This document shows, one piece after another, positions 1-7,435 of a stretch of 64,000 nucleotides of DNA (its first letter is position 1; every line of letters begins with the position of its first letter). The notes under the pieces were generated by a model that worked only from the letters and a program-made list of their open reading frames with translations, did not search any database and was not told the origin of the DNA. The position numbers and the translations under genes are program-made. Source of the DNA: DAIPKP01 sp964539095 (GTDB lineage: Bacteria > Synergistota > Synergistia > Synergistales > Aminiphilaceae); NCBI GenBank assembly GCA_964539095.1, contig CAZIFL010000012.1:8566-72565 (forward strand). The letters are read 5' to 3'.

Positions 1-201
1 GAGTTCGTATCCTCCCCCAGTTCCCCGAACCGACTGCACCAGCCCTGCTGCCTTGAGCCCCCCCATGAGAACCCGGATGTAGTTTTTGGAGATGCTTTCA
101 TTTTGACTCACGAGATTGATTTGCAGAGGACCTTTCCCGTAGTGTCCTGCCAGGGCTACCATGAGCCGGAGCCCGTACCTCCCTTTCGTGGACATCCTCA
201 C
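1..201 (-). CDS. Rrf2-family transcriptional regulator (N-terminal part, cut by window edge)
   Basis: Reading the minus strand from a GTG at 201 gives 67 uninterrupted codons to the window edge. The start reads VRMSTKGRYGLRLMVALA, which closely matches the usual Rrf2/IscR opening (M-R-I-S-T-K-G-R-Y-G-L-R). It continues with a winged-helix region ending VRGTGGGYEL, the typical wing of the family. Rrf2 proteins are small dimeric repressors, many sensing Fe-S status or redox stress through three C-terminal cysteines. That part lies outside the window, so cluster binding cannot be judged. ATG at 195 is an alternative start, but GTG at 201 fits the family N-terminus better. A terminator-like hairpin separates it from the ferredoxin genes upstream, so it is probably its own unit. 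Confidence 0.85.
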   Translation of the reverse strand, partial: MRMSTKGRYGLRLMVALAGHYGKGPLQINLVSQNESISKNYIRVLMGGLKAAGLVQSVRGTGGGYEL

Positions 202-295
202 ATCTTGTACCCCCCTTTCCGAAAATGGTACGTTGCAACACGATACAGTACAGATATGGCACAAAAAAGCATGTGGATCAAAACACTTAAGTATG

Positions 296-348
296 GGGGA
301 AAAGAAGATCCCCCCCTTGGAGGTGTTCTCCCCAAGGGGGGGATCTTC
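296..348 (-). terminator. Rho-independent terminator of the minus-strand ferredoxin operon
   Basis: Arms near 304-320 and 332-348 (GAAGATCCCCCC paired with GGGGGGATCTTC, extended by CCTTGG/CCAAGG) form a long GC-rich hairpin. Read on the minus strand, the stem is followed by TTCTTTT. It lies after the stop of the gene ending at 479 and before the Rrf2 start at 201. Confidence 0.75.
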
Positions 349-478
349 CGCATTATACCATGAAAGCCCTTCCTGATTTTCTCGGCACGTTCCGAGAACG
401 TTGCGTTTTACCTCGTACACCCTTTTCCGGTTATGGTTGCTTCTCATCCCTGCCTCCCGAGGTAGGGATGCGTCCCCT

Positions 479-802
479 TTATTCTGTCGGGGCCTTTTCC
501 TGCAGGCTGTACACCGAGATAAGCATCTCCCGCAGGGTTTCCTCGTTCATGTAGGAATAGACGGTTCCCTGAAATTTGATCACGTATTTTGCCTGGCACG
601 GCCCCAAGCAGGAGGATGGGGTGATGCGTATCTCTTCTTCCAGCTCCAGCTCCGTGATAATCTCCTGAGCCATGGGGATGAACTCCCGGCTACAGGGGCC
701 GCATATGTACAGCTTTTCTGCCGCCTCGGCGGAAGAGGGTGCCCAAAGAAAAGCAATAACCCCCGCGAAGAGAAGGATGCTGTAGACAGCGATTTTTCTC
801 AT
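479..802 (-). CDS. Small exported thioredoxin-like [2Fe-2S] ferredoxin-type protein
   Basis: 107 residues. Residues 1-27 form a signal peptide (MRK, hydrophobic core, then AEAAEK). The mature part has C-x2-C at about 34-37 (ICGPC) and C-x3-C at about 64-68 (SCLGPC). This is the spacing style of thioredoxin-fold 2Fe-2S ferredoxins, although here the first pair could also act as a redox disulfide. Start ATG at 802 follows AAAGGAG by 8 nt. It lies 34 nt downstream of the NapH-like gene in the same orientation, so the two probably form one exported electron-transfer unit. The cofactor is inferred from cysteine spacing only; a thiol-disulfide role is the main alternative. Confidence 0.6.
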   Translation of the reverse strand: MRKIAVYSILLFAGVIAFLWAPSSAEAAEKLYICGPCSREFIPMAQEIITELELEEEIRITPSSCLGPCQAKYVIKFQGTVYSYMNEETLREMLISVYSLQEKAPTE

Positions 803-836
803 GTGAACGTCTCCTTTCTCCCTGAGAGAGATTTCG

Positions 837-2210
837 CTACTCCTTGTTCTTCAAAAGCTCCCGCACCGCATCCCGGAAGGTGCTTACCTCCGCATTCTCT
901 TCCTGGGCGATGTCCTTGATGGGACGGTTGGGATCACTTCCCTCGGGCCACCCGGCGGTTTTGAAAAGTTCCTCTGCGGAAAGTCCGTAGAGAGTGGCTA
1001 TCTCTTGAGCGGTCATGGAGCCTTTGATCTCTTCGGGGTTGGGAAGCTCTGCCCCTGGTGGCACTGGGCGGACAATTTCCTGAAAGCCCGATCCCTGTTC
1101 TTCGAAGTAGTGGAAAAGCATCTCCCGAAGTTCTTCATCGTTTACCCCAGGTATATTCTTTACCGATATATCCCGAGAAGTTGTAGCGGGAAGCTCCGTT
1201 ATCTCAAGAACTTTTTCCTCCGAAAGGCCCACTGCAGCAGCGATCTGCTGAACGCTCATCCAGCCGTAGAGCTTGTCTGCGGGGTTTGTGGCGGCGATGC
1301 GGATGCTGGAGGATGTGGATGTCTGCCAGTAGCCGCTGAGCTTTGCCCCCCCGTAGATGCCGAAGAAGATCAGCACTCCCACAAGCCCCACGGAAAGAAC
1401 GCTCAGTTTTCGAGATCCCACACCGAAGAAGAGGGCCTTCTCTTTAGGGCATGCTTCCACACACTTGCCGCAGGCGATACATTCCGCACTGGTTTCCACG
1501 TCTTTGTTCTCCGGGTTCAACCCCACCGGGCAGGCGGGACCGCAGAGATGGCAGTGCACACACTCCTGCTCACTTCGCCGTACCTTCACAAGCCCCAGTT
1601 TCTGCAAGGGGGCCAAGGCCGCTCCCAGAGGGCAGAGATAGCGGCACCAGAAGCGTTCGATTACCATAGAAGCCCCAATAACCGTTACGAAGAGCACCAC
1701 GTACCCCCAGGGTTTTTCCACGAACTCTCCCCACCCTGCGGAGAGATGCATCCAGGAGACCCAGGGATCGTAATCCCGCCACACCAGGGTTCCCATCTTC
1801 CAGGTAAAGCCGATGATAAGCACCAGAAGAATATATTTGAGGTAGCGCAGAGGGCGATCTACTGCGGGGGGAAGCTCCCGTTTGCGGATTTTGAGAAGCT
1901 CTCCGAGTTTCGCCGAGAGATCTCCCACGGTTCCCAGGGGGCAGATCCAGCCGCAGAACACCCGTCCTACCAAAAGCGTTATGGCGATAACCCCTGCGAA
2001 AAGAACCAGCGCACTTGGGGCTACCCGGCGGAGCCACGCTCCGGATTGCAGATAGACGTAGAGACTTTCGAGCCCCCCCAGAGGGCAGAGAGCGTCCACC
2101 GCAGGAGCCCCCGTGGGGCCGCCTCCCAGTAACTGATGCTGGTATCCCACCCAGGATATAAAGAGAAGAAAACCCGCCTGTACTGCCCTTCGAATCCACT
2201 TTGATGCCAT
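837..2210 (-). CDS. NapH/NosR-like membrane 4Fe-4S ferredoxin with C-terminal helical repeats
   Basis: About 457 residues. Several membrane segments carry two CPLG motifs (near residues 90 and 193), as in NapH/NosR-type quinol-linked ferredoxins. Two 4Fe-4S sites follow: CVHCHLCGPACP near 217 and CIACGKCVEACP near 244. After a last membrane helix, the C-terminal third holds two similar units (YGWMSVQQIAAAVGLSEE and KGSMTAQEIATLYGLSAE). These look like the small helical domain often appended to such proteins. The likely role is membrane electron transfer to or from the exported ferredoxin encoded next. Start choice: AAGGAG at 2225-2220 gives 9 nt spacing to ATG 2210; TTG 2219 and ATG 2216 are in frame but too close to that site. 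The electron partner is unknown. Confidence 0.75.
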   Translation of the reverse strand: MASKWIRRAVQAGFLLFISWVGYQHQLLGGGPTGAPAVDALCPLGGLESLYVYLQSGAWLRRVAPSALVLFAGVIAITLLVGRVFCGWICPLGTVGDLSAKLGELLKIRKRELPPAVDRPLRYLKYILLVLIIGFTWKMGTLVWRDYDPWVSWMHLSAGWGEFVEKPWGYVVLFVTVIGASMVIERFWCRYLCPLGAALAPLQKLGLVKVRRSEQECVHCHLCGPACPVGLNPENKDVETSAECIACGKCVEACPKEKALFFGVGSRKLSVLSVGLVGVLIFFGIYGGAKLSGYWQTSTSSSIRIAATNPADKLYGWMSVQQIAAAVGLSEEKVLEITELPATTSRDISVKNIPGVNDEELREMLFHYFEEQGSGFQEIVRPVPPGAELPNPEEIKGSMTAQEIATLYGLSAEELFKTAGWPEGSDPNRPIKDIAQEENAEVSTFRDAVRELLKNKE

Positions 2211-2542
2211 GCTCATCAACTCCTTTTCTTGGATTGCTGCATACCCCTCATGGTATTTCAGTATAGCGAGAAAATGTAAAGATGCGTCGAGAGTTTTGTG
2301 AAGAAAAGTAAGGTCGTGGAGGAAGGAAAAAGTTCGGAAAGCCTGAGGGGTGTTTCCAGATACTGTTTTTGGGAGACTGGCTTCATGGTACGTCTTTTTG
2401 TGAAATCTCTCAAGAGAGGATTTTTTCTTGTGGAGTAGGGCGGTACATATGATGCATATAACCTGGAGAAAGCGGTATACTTAGGGAAGTCGGTGTATTT
2501 GCACAGATCGGCGTAAAGGCTGGAAGAAAAGAGGTGGATCAC
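2211..2542. promoter_or_regulatory. Divergent intergenic region with two possible -10 boxes
   Basis: This region separates the minus-strand ferredoxin operon from the plus-strand EFR1 gene. TATACT occurs on the minus strand at 2265-2260 and on the plus strand at 2476-2481, each positioned to serve the adjacent gene. Neither has a convincing -35 box at 17 nt. No ORF or RNA was recognised here. Confidence 0.3.
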
Positions 2543-3331
2543 GTGAATTGGTACTATTTTTCAGGCACGGGGAATTCCCTGTACCTGGCAAGAGAGCTGG
2601 CAGCCTCCCTGGAAGGGAAGAGCCTCTCCATGGCTGAGGAGTTGCGGAAGGATCGGATAGCCTGCGAAACCGAGATGCTGGGGCTTGCTTTTCCTCTCTA
2701 CTACGGAGGTCTTCCCGAGATGGTGGAGCGTTTTGTCCGGACCGTGGATCTTTCCAAGGTTCGGTACGTGGTAGCACTGGTTACCAAGGGGGGATCTCCC
2801 GGAGGGCTTGCGCTGGCACAGCTTCGAAAGATTCTGGAGAGCCGGGGGAAAAAGCTCAACGCGGGGTTTTATGTCTTCATGCCCGCCAACTACATCGCCC
2901 TCTATGATGCCCCTCCCCAAAAGCGTCAGGAGAAACTTCTTGCCCGGGGGGATGCCAAGATCAAGGAGGTATCCGTAGTAGCTCGGGCAAGGCTTGATTA
3001 CTGCGAAAAGGAGGCCCTCCTGCCGGGGCTTCTCTGGCGAATCATCTACCGCATCTGGCGGAAAAAAGTCTCTGCAAAAAGCAAACTCTTCCGAGTGGAT
3101 TCGCCCCGCTGCGTCTCTTGCGGTATCTGTGTGCGTCTCTGCCCCGCCGGGATCATTCGCATGGAGGAGGGGGAGCCGGTCTGGGAAGAGGGATGCCAGG
3201 AGTGCATGGCCTGTATTCAGGGGTGTCCGCACCAGGCCATTCAGCGGGGGGAGAAGACGGAATCCCGCAGCCGGTACCGGCACCCCAAGGTAGCTCTGGA
3301 AGAGCTTTTCGTGGATGCCCGGGAAAAATAG
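2543..3331 (+). CDS. EFR1-family flavodoxin/ferredoxin fusion protein
   Basis: About 262 residues. It opens with a flavodoxin-like FMN loop (YYFSGTGNSLYLARELA), typical of the EFR1 family. The C-terminal third carries two 4Fe-4S motifs, CVSCGICVRLCP and CQECMACIQGCP. It is a cytoplasmic electron carrier combining FMN and two clusters; its partner cannot be named from context. GTG at 2543 is preferred because GAGGTG ends 6 nt before it and the family usually begins just before YYFSGTGNS; GTG at 2534 is in frame but has a poor site. A cupin gene follows 36 nt downstream, probably cotranscribed. Confidence 0.85.
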   Translation: MNWYYFSGTGNSLYLARELAASLEGKSLSMAEELRKDRIACETEMLGLAFPLYYGGLPEMVERFVRTVDLSKVRYVVALVTKGGSPGGLALAQLRKILESRGKKLNAGFYVFMPANYIALYDAPPQKRQEKLLARGDAKIKEVSVVARARLDYCEKEALLPGLLWRIIYRIWRKKVSAKSKLFRVDSPRCVSCGICVRLCPAGIIRMEEGEPVWEEGCQECMACIQGCPHQAIQRGEKTESRSRYRHPKVALEELFVDAREK

Positions 3332-3367
3332 CTTTTTCGGGCCTGTGAAAAAGAAAAGGAGTTTGTC

Positions 3368-3700
3368 ATGTCTTTTGTGGAATATGCGTCGGTGCCCGTG
3401 CGGGCTCTTTACGGAAGGGAAGAGATGGAACAGCGGATTCTCGCTTGGGGGGGCTCTCTCATGCTTTCGGAGGTGAACTTTGCCGCCGGAGTGGTGCTGG
3501 ATGCCCATGCCCATCCTCATGAGCAGATTACCTATATCTGCAAGGGGGTTATCCGCTTTACCTTGGGAGAAGAGGAGAAGATTCTTCGGGAGGGAGACAG
3601 CGTCTACATCCCCCCCCAGGTGCCTCATGCGGTGGAGGTGTTGGAGGATTTCCGAGGGATCGACGTCTTTTCCCCTCCTCGGGAGGACTTTTTACAATAA
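3368..3700 (+). CDS. Small single-domain cupin protein
   Basis: 110 residues with a conserved cupin barrel: HAHPHEQITYICKG (His, His and Glu metal ligands near residues 47-53) and a second motif around DSVYIPPQVPHAVEV with the last His. Such proteins bind a divalent metal and act as sugar or amino-acid-derivative binders, isomerases or dioxygenases; the substrate cannot be told from sequence. Start ATG at 3368 follows AAGGAG by 7 nt. It lies 36 nt behind the EFR1 gene and before a different transcription unit. Confidence 0.8.
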   Translation: MSFVEYASVPVRALYGREEMEQRILAWGGSLMLSEVNFAAGVVLDAHAHPHEQITYICKGVIRFTLGEEEKILREGDSVYIPPQVPHAVEVLEDFRGIDVFSPPREDFLQ

Positions 3701-3800
3701 TCTGGTGCATTCTTTTCTTGTCAGAACGCTTTTTTTGTGGACAATATAGAGAAGCATTCTATTCAAAGATTGAGGAGGTGACAAGGGGAGGGTTCTGGGC

Positions 3801-3819
3801 CTTTCGAAAACTTCGAAAG
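3801..3819. repeat. Perfect palindrome CTTTCGAA-aac-TTCGAAAG
   Basis: Eight-base perfect inverted repeat with a 3-base spacer, in the leader ahead of a small membrane ORF and the TSUP gene. A strong SD-like GAGGAGGTGA at about 3772-3781 has no convincing ORF after it. The palindrome could be an operator or a small RNA hairpin; no T-run follows, so it is not a terminator. Confidence 0.5.
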
Positions 3820-3850
3820 TTTTCCAAAAGAACCGAACTCCCCGCAGGGC

Positions 3851-4015
3851 ATGAAAACAAAAACCATACTTCTTCTTGTGGCGTTGGGAGGCATGACCTT
3901 AAGTCTGCTTACGTTTCAGTGGAGTGTCAACACTGTGCGAGGAGTGGGCACGGGCTTTATTCTTGGGTATCTCGTCTGTCAGGTGGTGGGTATTTTCTCC
4001 CCCCGGCGTCGGTAG
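3851..4015 (+). CDS. Hypothetical small membrane protein (54 aa)
   Basis: ATG AAA ACA AAA opens a 54-codon frame ending at TAG 4013-4015. The product is strongly hydrophobic with two likely membrane helices (TILLLVALGGMTLSLLTF and GTGFILGYLVCQVVGIF) and a basic tail SPRRR. This has the shape of a real small membrane protein. The ribosome binding site is weak (GCAGGGC). It sits 99 nt upstream of the TSUP transporter and may be cotranscribed. No family was recognised; a chance ORF cannot be excluded. Confidence 0.45.
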   Translation: MKTKTILLLVALGGMTLSLLTFQWSVNTVRGVGTGFILGYLVCQVVGIFSPRRR

Positions 4016-4114
4016 AGCTTCGAAAAGCCGGAGGAAAGAATTTTCTCCAAGGGCAGATTTCCCGGTCCCTCAAAAAGGCCGGGAATTTATTTTTGAACAG
4101 AGACGGGGAAATTC

Positions 4115-4870
4115 ATGAATTATATTGTTTTTGGCGTTATTCTTTCTGCGGGAAGCCTTCTGCAGGGGGCTGTGGGGTTCGGCTTCGGCCTTTTTTCCGT
4201 CCCCCTTCTTATATGGGCGGGGGCTCCCTTGAGCGTGGCGGTGGCCACCATGTCCATCTGCTCCCTCTCCCAATCGATTCTGGGCAGCTATACCCTGCGA
4301 CAGTTTATTCCCTGGAAAGAGGTGCTCTGGGCCAACGGTTTGCGGTGGATTTTCATGCCCCTTGGCATCTGGATACTCCTGCATATTGATACTCTCAGTC
4401 GAGAAGAGATCAAGCAGATTGTGGGGGGAGTCCTTTTAGTGGTACTCCTGCTACGGGTCTGTGTGAAAGTAGCCCCTCAGGAACACATTCATCCTTTGTG
4501 GGGCTGGATCGCCTTCAGTGCCAGCGGCATTCTGAACGGCATGGTGGGTATGGGGGGCCCTCCTCTCGTGCTTTGGCTTATGGCCCATGGCTGGTCTAAC
4601 AACACATTTCGGGCCTTTACCCAGACGGTCTTTGCCCTGGGAATCCCCTTTCAGCTGGCGGTACTGGCCTGGATGTCTCCCGTCTCCATGACAAAAGATA
4701 TGGGGCTTGCGGTTTTCTACATTCCCTTTGTTCTCCTGGCGGGGTGGGGAGGGATTCGCCTGGGGCATTTCTTTTCAAAGGATCTTCTCCGGCGGCTTGC
4801 TCTGGCTCTGCTCTTCGGCACCGCCTTTATGGCCATGGTAGAACCTATCTGGAAAAGTATGTTCTGCTGA
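4115..4870 (+). CDS. TSUP family (TauE/SafE-type) membrane anion exporter
   Basis: 251 residues, about eight membrane helices. The N-terminal half has GSLLQGAVGFGFGLFSVPLL and the C-terminal half GILNGMVGMGGPPLVLWLM. These are the two glycine-rich repeats of the TauE/SafE (TSUP) family, which moves sulfite, sulfoacetate or other small organic or sulfur anions. The length is normal for the family. The substrate cannot be assigned; sulfur compounds are plausible given the YeeE genes elsewhere in the window. A strong terminator follows at 4938. Confidence 0.85.
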   Translation: MNYIVFGVILSAGSLLQGAVGFGFGLFSVPLLIWAGAPLSVAVATMSICSLSQSILGSYTLRQFIPWKEVLWANGLRWIFMPLGIWILLHIDTLSREEIKQIVGGVLLVVLLLRVCVKVAPQEHIHPLWGWIAFSASGILNGMVGMGGPPLVLWLMAHGWSNNTFRAFTQTVFALGIPFQLAVLAWMSPVSMTKDMGLAVFYIPFVLLAGWGGIRLGHFFSKDLLRRLALALLFGTAFMAMVEPIWKSMFC

Positions 4871-4937
4871 AGCTCTCTTCCCGTAAAAACGGTACAAGCA
4901 GTACCAAGCAGCGCCAAGATGTGTTTTGTTTACGTCA

Positions 4938-4972
4938 ATCCCGGAGGAACCTCGGTTCTTTCGGGATTTTTT
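4938..4972 (+). terminator. Rho-independent terminator after TSUP gene
   Basis: Fourteen-base-pair stem (ATCCCGGAGGAACC with GGTTCTTTCGGGAT, some G-T pairs), two-base loop, followed directly by TTTTTT. Confidence 0.9.
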
Positions 4973-5018
4973 AGTGCCGAAAAGAGAGAAGCTCTTTTTG
5001 AATTTTCGGTATACTATC

Positions 5019-5047
5019 TTGACAATGCAGGATGAAGTGATTATTGT
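5019..5047 (+). promoter_or_regulatory. Promoter of the oligopeptide ABC operon
   Basis: TTGACA at 5019-5024, exactly 17 nt, then TATTGT at 5042-5047. It lies after the upstream terminator and before the ABC operon, so sigma-70-type transcription would start near 5054, just ahead of a long inverted repeat. Confidence 0.7.
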
Positions 5048-5061
5048 GGTGGTGGAATGGT

Positions 5062-5092
5062 AGAATCTTGCGAGAATTTCTCGCAAGATTCT
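5062..5092. repeat. 14-bp perfect inverted repeat in the ABC operon leader
   Basis: AGAATCTTGCGAGA, a 3-base spacer, then TCTCGCAAGATTCT. It begins a few bases after the predicted start site of the 5019-5047 promoter. No T-run follows, so it is either an operator for a dimeric regulator or an mRNA 5' hairpin. Confidence 0.7.
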
Positions 5093-5219
5093 CTTCGGTG
5101 GTTTTGGAAGTTGGAGCGGTTTCCCATGAATGTGCGGTAGCGGGGGCTCAAAGGGTTTAAATAGGTTGAAAATGTCCAACGCATCTGCTCAGGCAATCAA
5201 ATGAGAGTAAAGGTGGATT

Positions 5220-6173
5220 ATGGTAAGAATACTGGAGCTTGAAAAGGTATCGAAGCATTTTCCTCTTGATGGAAATCGTACGGTAAAGGCGGTGGATGGG
5301 GTTTCATTGGAGGTTGACCGGGGAGATATCTTCGGCATCGCCGGGGAATCCGGATCGGGAAAAACCACTCTGGGCCGGGTGATCCTCAAGCTTTTAGACC
5401 CCACGGGAGGAAGGCTCTCCTACCATGGGCAGGATATTACCCACACCAACATGGATCGAGAAAAAAATCTGCGTCGGAAGCTGCAGATCGTCTTTCAGGA
5501 TCCCTACGCATCTCTTCACCCTCGAAAAAAGATCAAGGACATTATCGGCCAGGGGCTTCGCACCCACGGGCTTGTGTCGAGCGAATGGGAGATGGTGGCC
5601 AGGGTGGGGGAGCTTCTCGCCCTGGTAGGAATGAACGAGCAGCATCTCTATCGGTATCCCCACGAGCTTTCCGGAGGGCAGCGGCAGCGGGTGGCCATCG
5701 CCCGGGCGCTCATTCTGAATCCCGAGCTGGTGGTGCTGGACGAGCCCACCTCCTCTCTGGATGTCTCGGTGCAGGCGGAGGTGCTCAAGCTTCTGAAGCA
5801 GCTTCGGGATGAGCTGCGCCTTACCTATCTTTTCATCACCCACGACCTTGCGGTGGTACGGCTTTTCACGGAGAAGCTCGCCATTCTCTACCTCGGAAGA
5901 ATCATGGAGGTGGGGCGCACCGAAGAAATTTTTAAGAATGCCCTGCACCCCTACACGGAAGCCCTCATATCGGTGACCCCTAAGCTGGATCCCTCCAAAA
6001 GAGGGGGGAAGATTATTCTTAAAGGAGAAATCCCGAGCCCCGTGGACCCTCCCCGGGGGTGTCCCTTTCATACCCGCTGTTTCAAAAAAATAGGTGCGGT
6101 CTGCGAGGCCGAGCGTCCCGAGCTGCGTGATCTCGGGGAGGGGCATCTTGTGGCCTGTCATCTGTACCGATGA
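5220..6173 (+). CDS. Oligopeptide ABC transporter ATP-binding protein (OppF/DppF type)
   Basis: 317 residues. Walker A GESGSGKTT near 42-50, signature LSGGQRQRVAIARAL near 150, Walker B LVVLDEPTSSLDVS, switch His in FITHDL, and the C-terminal OppF tail with CPFHTRC. It powers peptide import together with the second ATPase encoded at 11077. Unusually the operon opens with this F-type ATPase, and its usual partner comes last. ATG at 5220 has AAGGTGG just upstream. The family member is clear; peptide specificity is inferred from the epimerase and solute-binding protein in the same operon. Confidence 0.92.
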   Translation: MVRILELEKVSKHFPLDGNRTVKAVDGVSLEVDRGDIFGIAGESGSGKTTLGRVILKLLDPTGGRLSYHGQDITHTNMDREKNLRRKLQIVFQDPYASLHPRKKIKDIIGQGLRTHGLVSSEWEMVARVGELLALVGMNEQHLYRYPHELSGGQRQRVAIARALILNPELVVLDEPTSSLDVSVQAEVLKLLKQLRDELRLTYLFITHDLAVVRLFTEKLAILYLGRIMEVGRTEEIFKNALHPYTEALISVTPKLDPSKRGGKIILKGEIPSPVDPPRGCPFHTRCFKKIGAVCEAERPELRDLGEGHLVACHLYR

Positions 6174-6233
6174 AGAGATGCATTCTCCCGGAATGGGGAG
6201 TTTGTAAAAAATCTGCGTGGAAAGAGGTGTTCC

Positions 6234-7346
6234 ATGAAACGTAACGCCGCGATTATCGGCATAGAACTCTATAAGGCGGATTTCGAGCTTGGGGAGCCCT
6301 TCGTAACCTCCCTTGCCCGGATTACCATGGCTCATAACATTATTGTGCGGATCCACGAGAGCGGGGGCCTTTACGGCACCGGAGAGGCCCGGCCGAACCC
6401 CCCGGTAACGGGAGAGACTCAGAGAGCCGCCCTGACCGCAGGGGAAGAGCTGGCCCCTCGGCTTTTGGGGCATCCCGCCTGGGATATCGAAGGGGCGGTG
6501 CGCATACTCGATAAAGGGCTGCTCAAAAATAGCGCCTTGAAAAGCGCCTTCGATATCGCCCTCTACGATCTTCTGGGAAAGATGGCGGATCTTCCCCTCT
6601 TTGCCCTTCTCGGAGGAGGGCGCCGCACGGTTTATACGGATAACACCGTGAGCCTCGGCCCCGTGGAGGAGATGGTAGAAAAGGCCCTGGCTTGCAAGCG
6701 AGATGGTTTTAAGGCCATCAAGGTAAAGCTGGGAAGCAGCTTCGAGGAGGACCTGTACCGGATGGAGCAGATCCGCAAAGCTGTGGGGGCCGAAATGCCC
6801 CTGCGGATCGATGCCAATCAGGGGTGGGATCCCAAGACCGCCCTTCGGGTGCTCCTTGCTCTGGAGCCTCTCGGGGTGGAGTACTGCGAACAGCCCGTGG
6901 TGCACTGGGATTACGAGAGCCTGCGCTGGATTCGGGATCGTACCCGGATTCCCATCATGGCGGATGAATCCGTCTTTGGCCCCCAGGATGCCTTTCGTCT
7001 TGCCGCTGGGGGGTGCTGCGACTACATCAATATCAAGTTTGCCAAAACCGGGGGGATCCACGGAGCCCTCAAGGTGAATGCCGTGGCAGAGGCCTGCGGC
7101 ATCCCCTGCATGGTGGGGTGTATGACGGAATCCCGGCTCCCTCTTACTGCGGCGGCCCATTTCGTCTCCGCCCGTCCCAACGTCCGCTTTGCGGATCTCG
7201 ATGGGCATCTCCCCATGAAAGAAGATCCCGTTATAGGAGGGGCCTCCTGGGACGGTGGGGCTATCTCGCTGCCGGAGACCCCCGGGCATGGGGCCGATTA
7301 CCAGGGGGACTTTCTCGCCCGCTGTCCCCGAATGTGCGTGGAGTAA
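6234..7346 (+). CDS. Dipeptide epimerase (L-Ala-D/L-Glu type, enolase superfamily)
   Basis: 370 residues. The enolase-superfamily active site is complete: K163-x-K165 (AIKVKLG), metal ligands D193 (RIDANQGW), E219 (EYCEQP) and D244 (MADES), and K268 in NIKFAKTGG. These positions match the Ala-Glu epimerase numbering well. The enzyme racemises the alpha carbon of the second residue in dipeptides, in peptide salvage or murein recycling. Its place between the ATPase and the solute-binding protein of a peptide importer supports that role. The exact dipeptide preference is not predictable from sequence. ATG 6234 follows AAAGAGGTGTTCC. Confidence 0.9.
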   Translation: MKRNAAIIGIELYKADFELGEPFVTSLARITMAHNIIVRIHESGGLYGTGEARPNPPVTGETQRAALTAGEELAPRLLGHPAWDIEGAVRILDKGLLKNSALKSAFDIALYDLLGKMADLPLFALLGGGRRTVYTDNTVSLGPVEEMVEKALACKRDGFKAIKVKLGSSFEEDLYRMEQIRKAVGAEMPLRIDANQGWDPKTALRVLLALEPLGVEYCEQPVVHWDYESLRWIRDRTRIPIMADESVFGPQDAFRLAAGGCCDYINIKFAKTGGIHGALKVNAVAEACGIPCMVGCMTESRLPLTAAAHFVSARPNVRFADLDGHLPMKEDPVIGGASWDGGAISLPETPGHGADYQGDFLARCPRMCVE

Positions 7347-7348
7347 CC

Positions 7349-7396
7349 GTTACCCCTGGGGTGACGATCTCTGGGGGAACCGGGAGAGAGATCCCG
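7349..7396. repeat. Two intercistronic hairpins upstream of the solute-binding protein gene
   Basis: GTTACCCC-T-GGGGTGAC at 7349-7365, then CCGGGA with TCCCGG around 7380-7396. They lie between the epimerase and the solute-binding protein, with no T-run. Hairpins there could stabilise the downstream mRNA and let the binding protein be made in excess. Confidence 0.45.
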
Positions 7397-7435
7397 GAGG
7401 CCCTCGAAATACTATATCTGAAGGAGGTTGGTAGA

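Noticed and set aside
3718..4389. Long frame overlapping the TSUP gene start
   Set aside because: Translation has no protein-like character and overlaps the clear TSUP frame.
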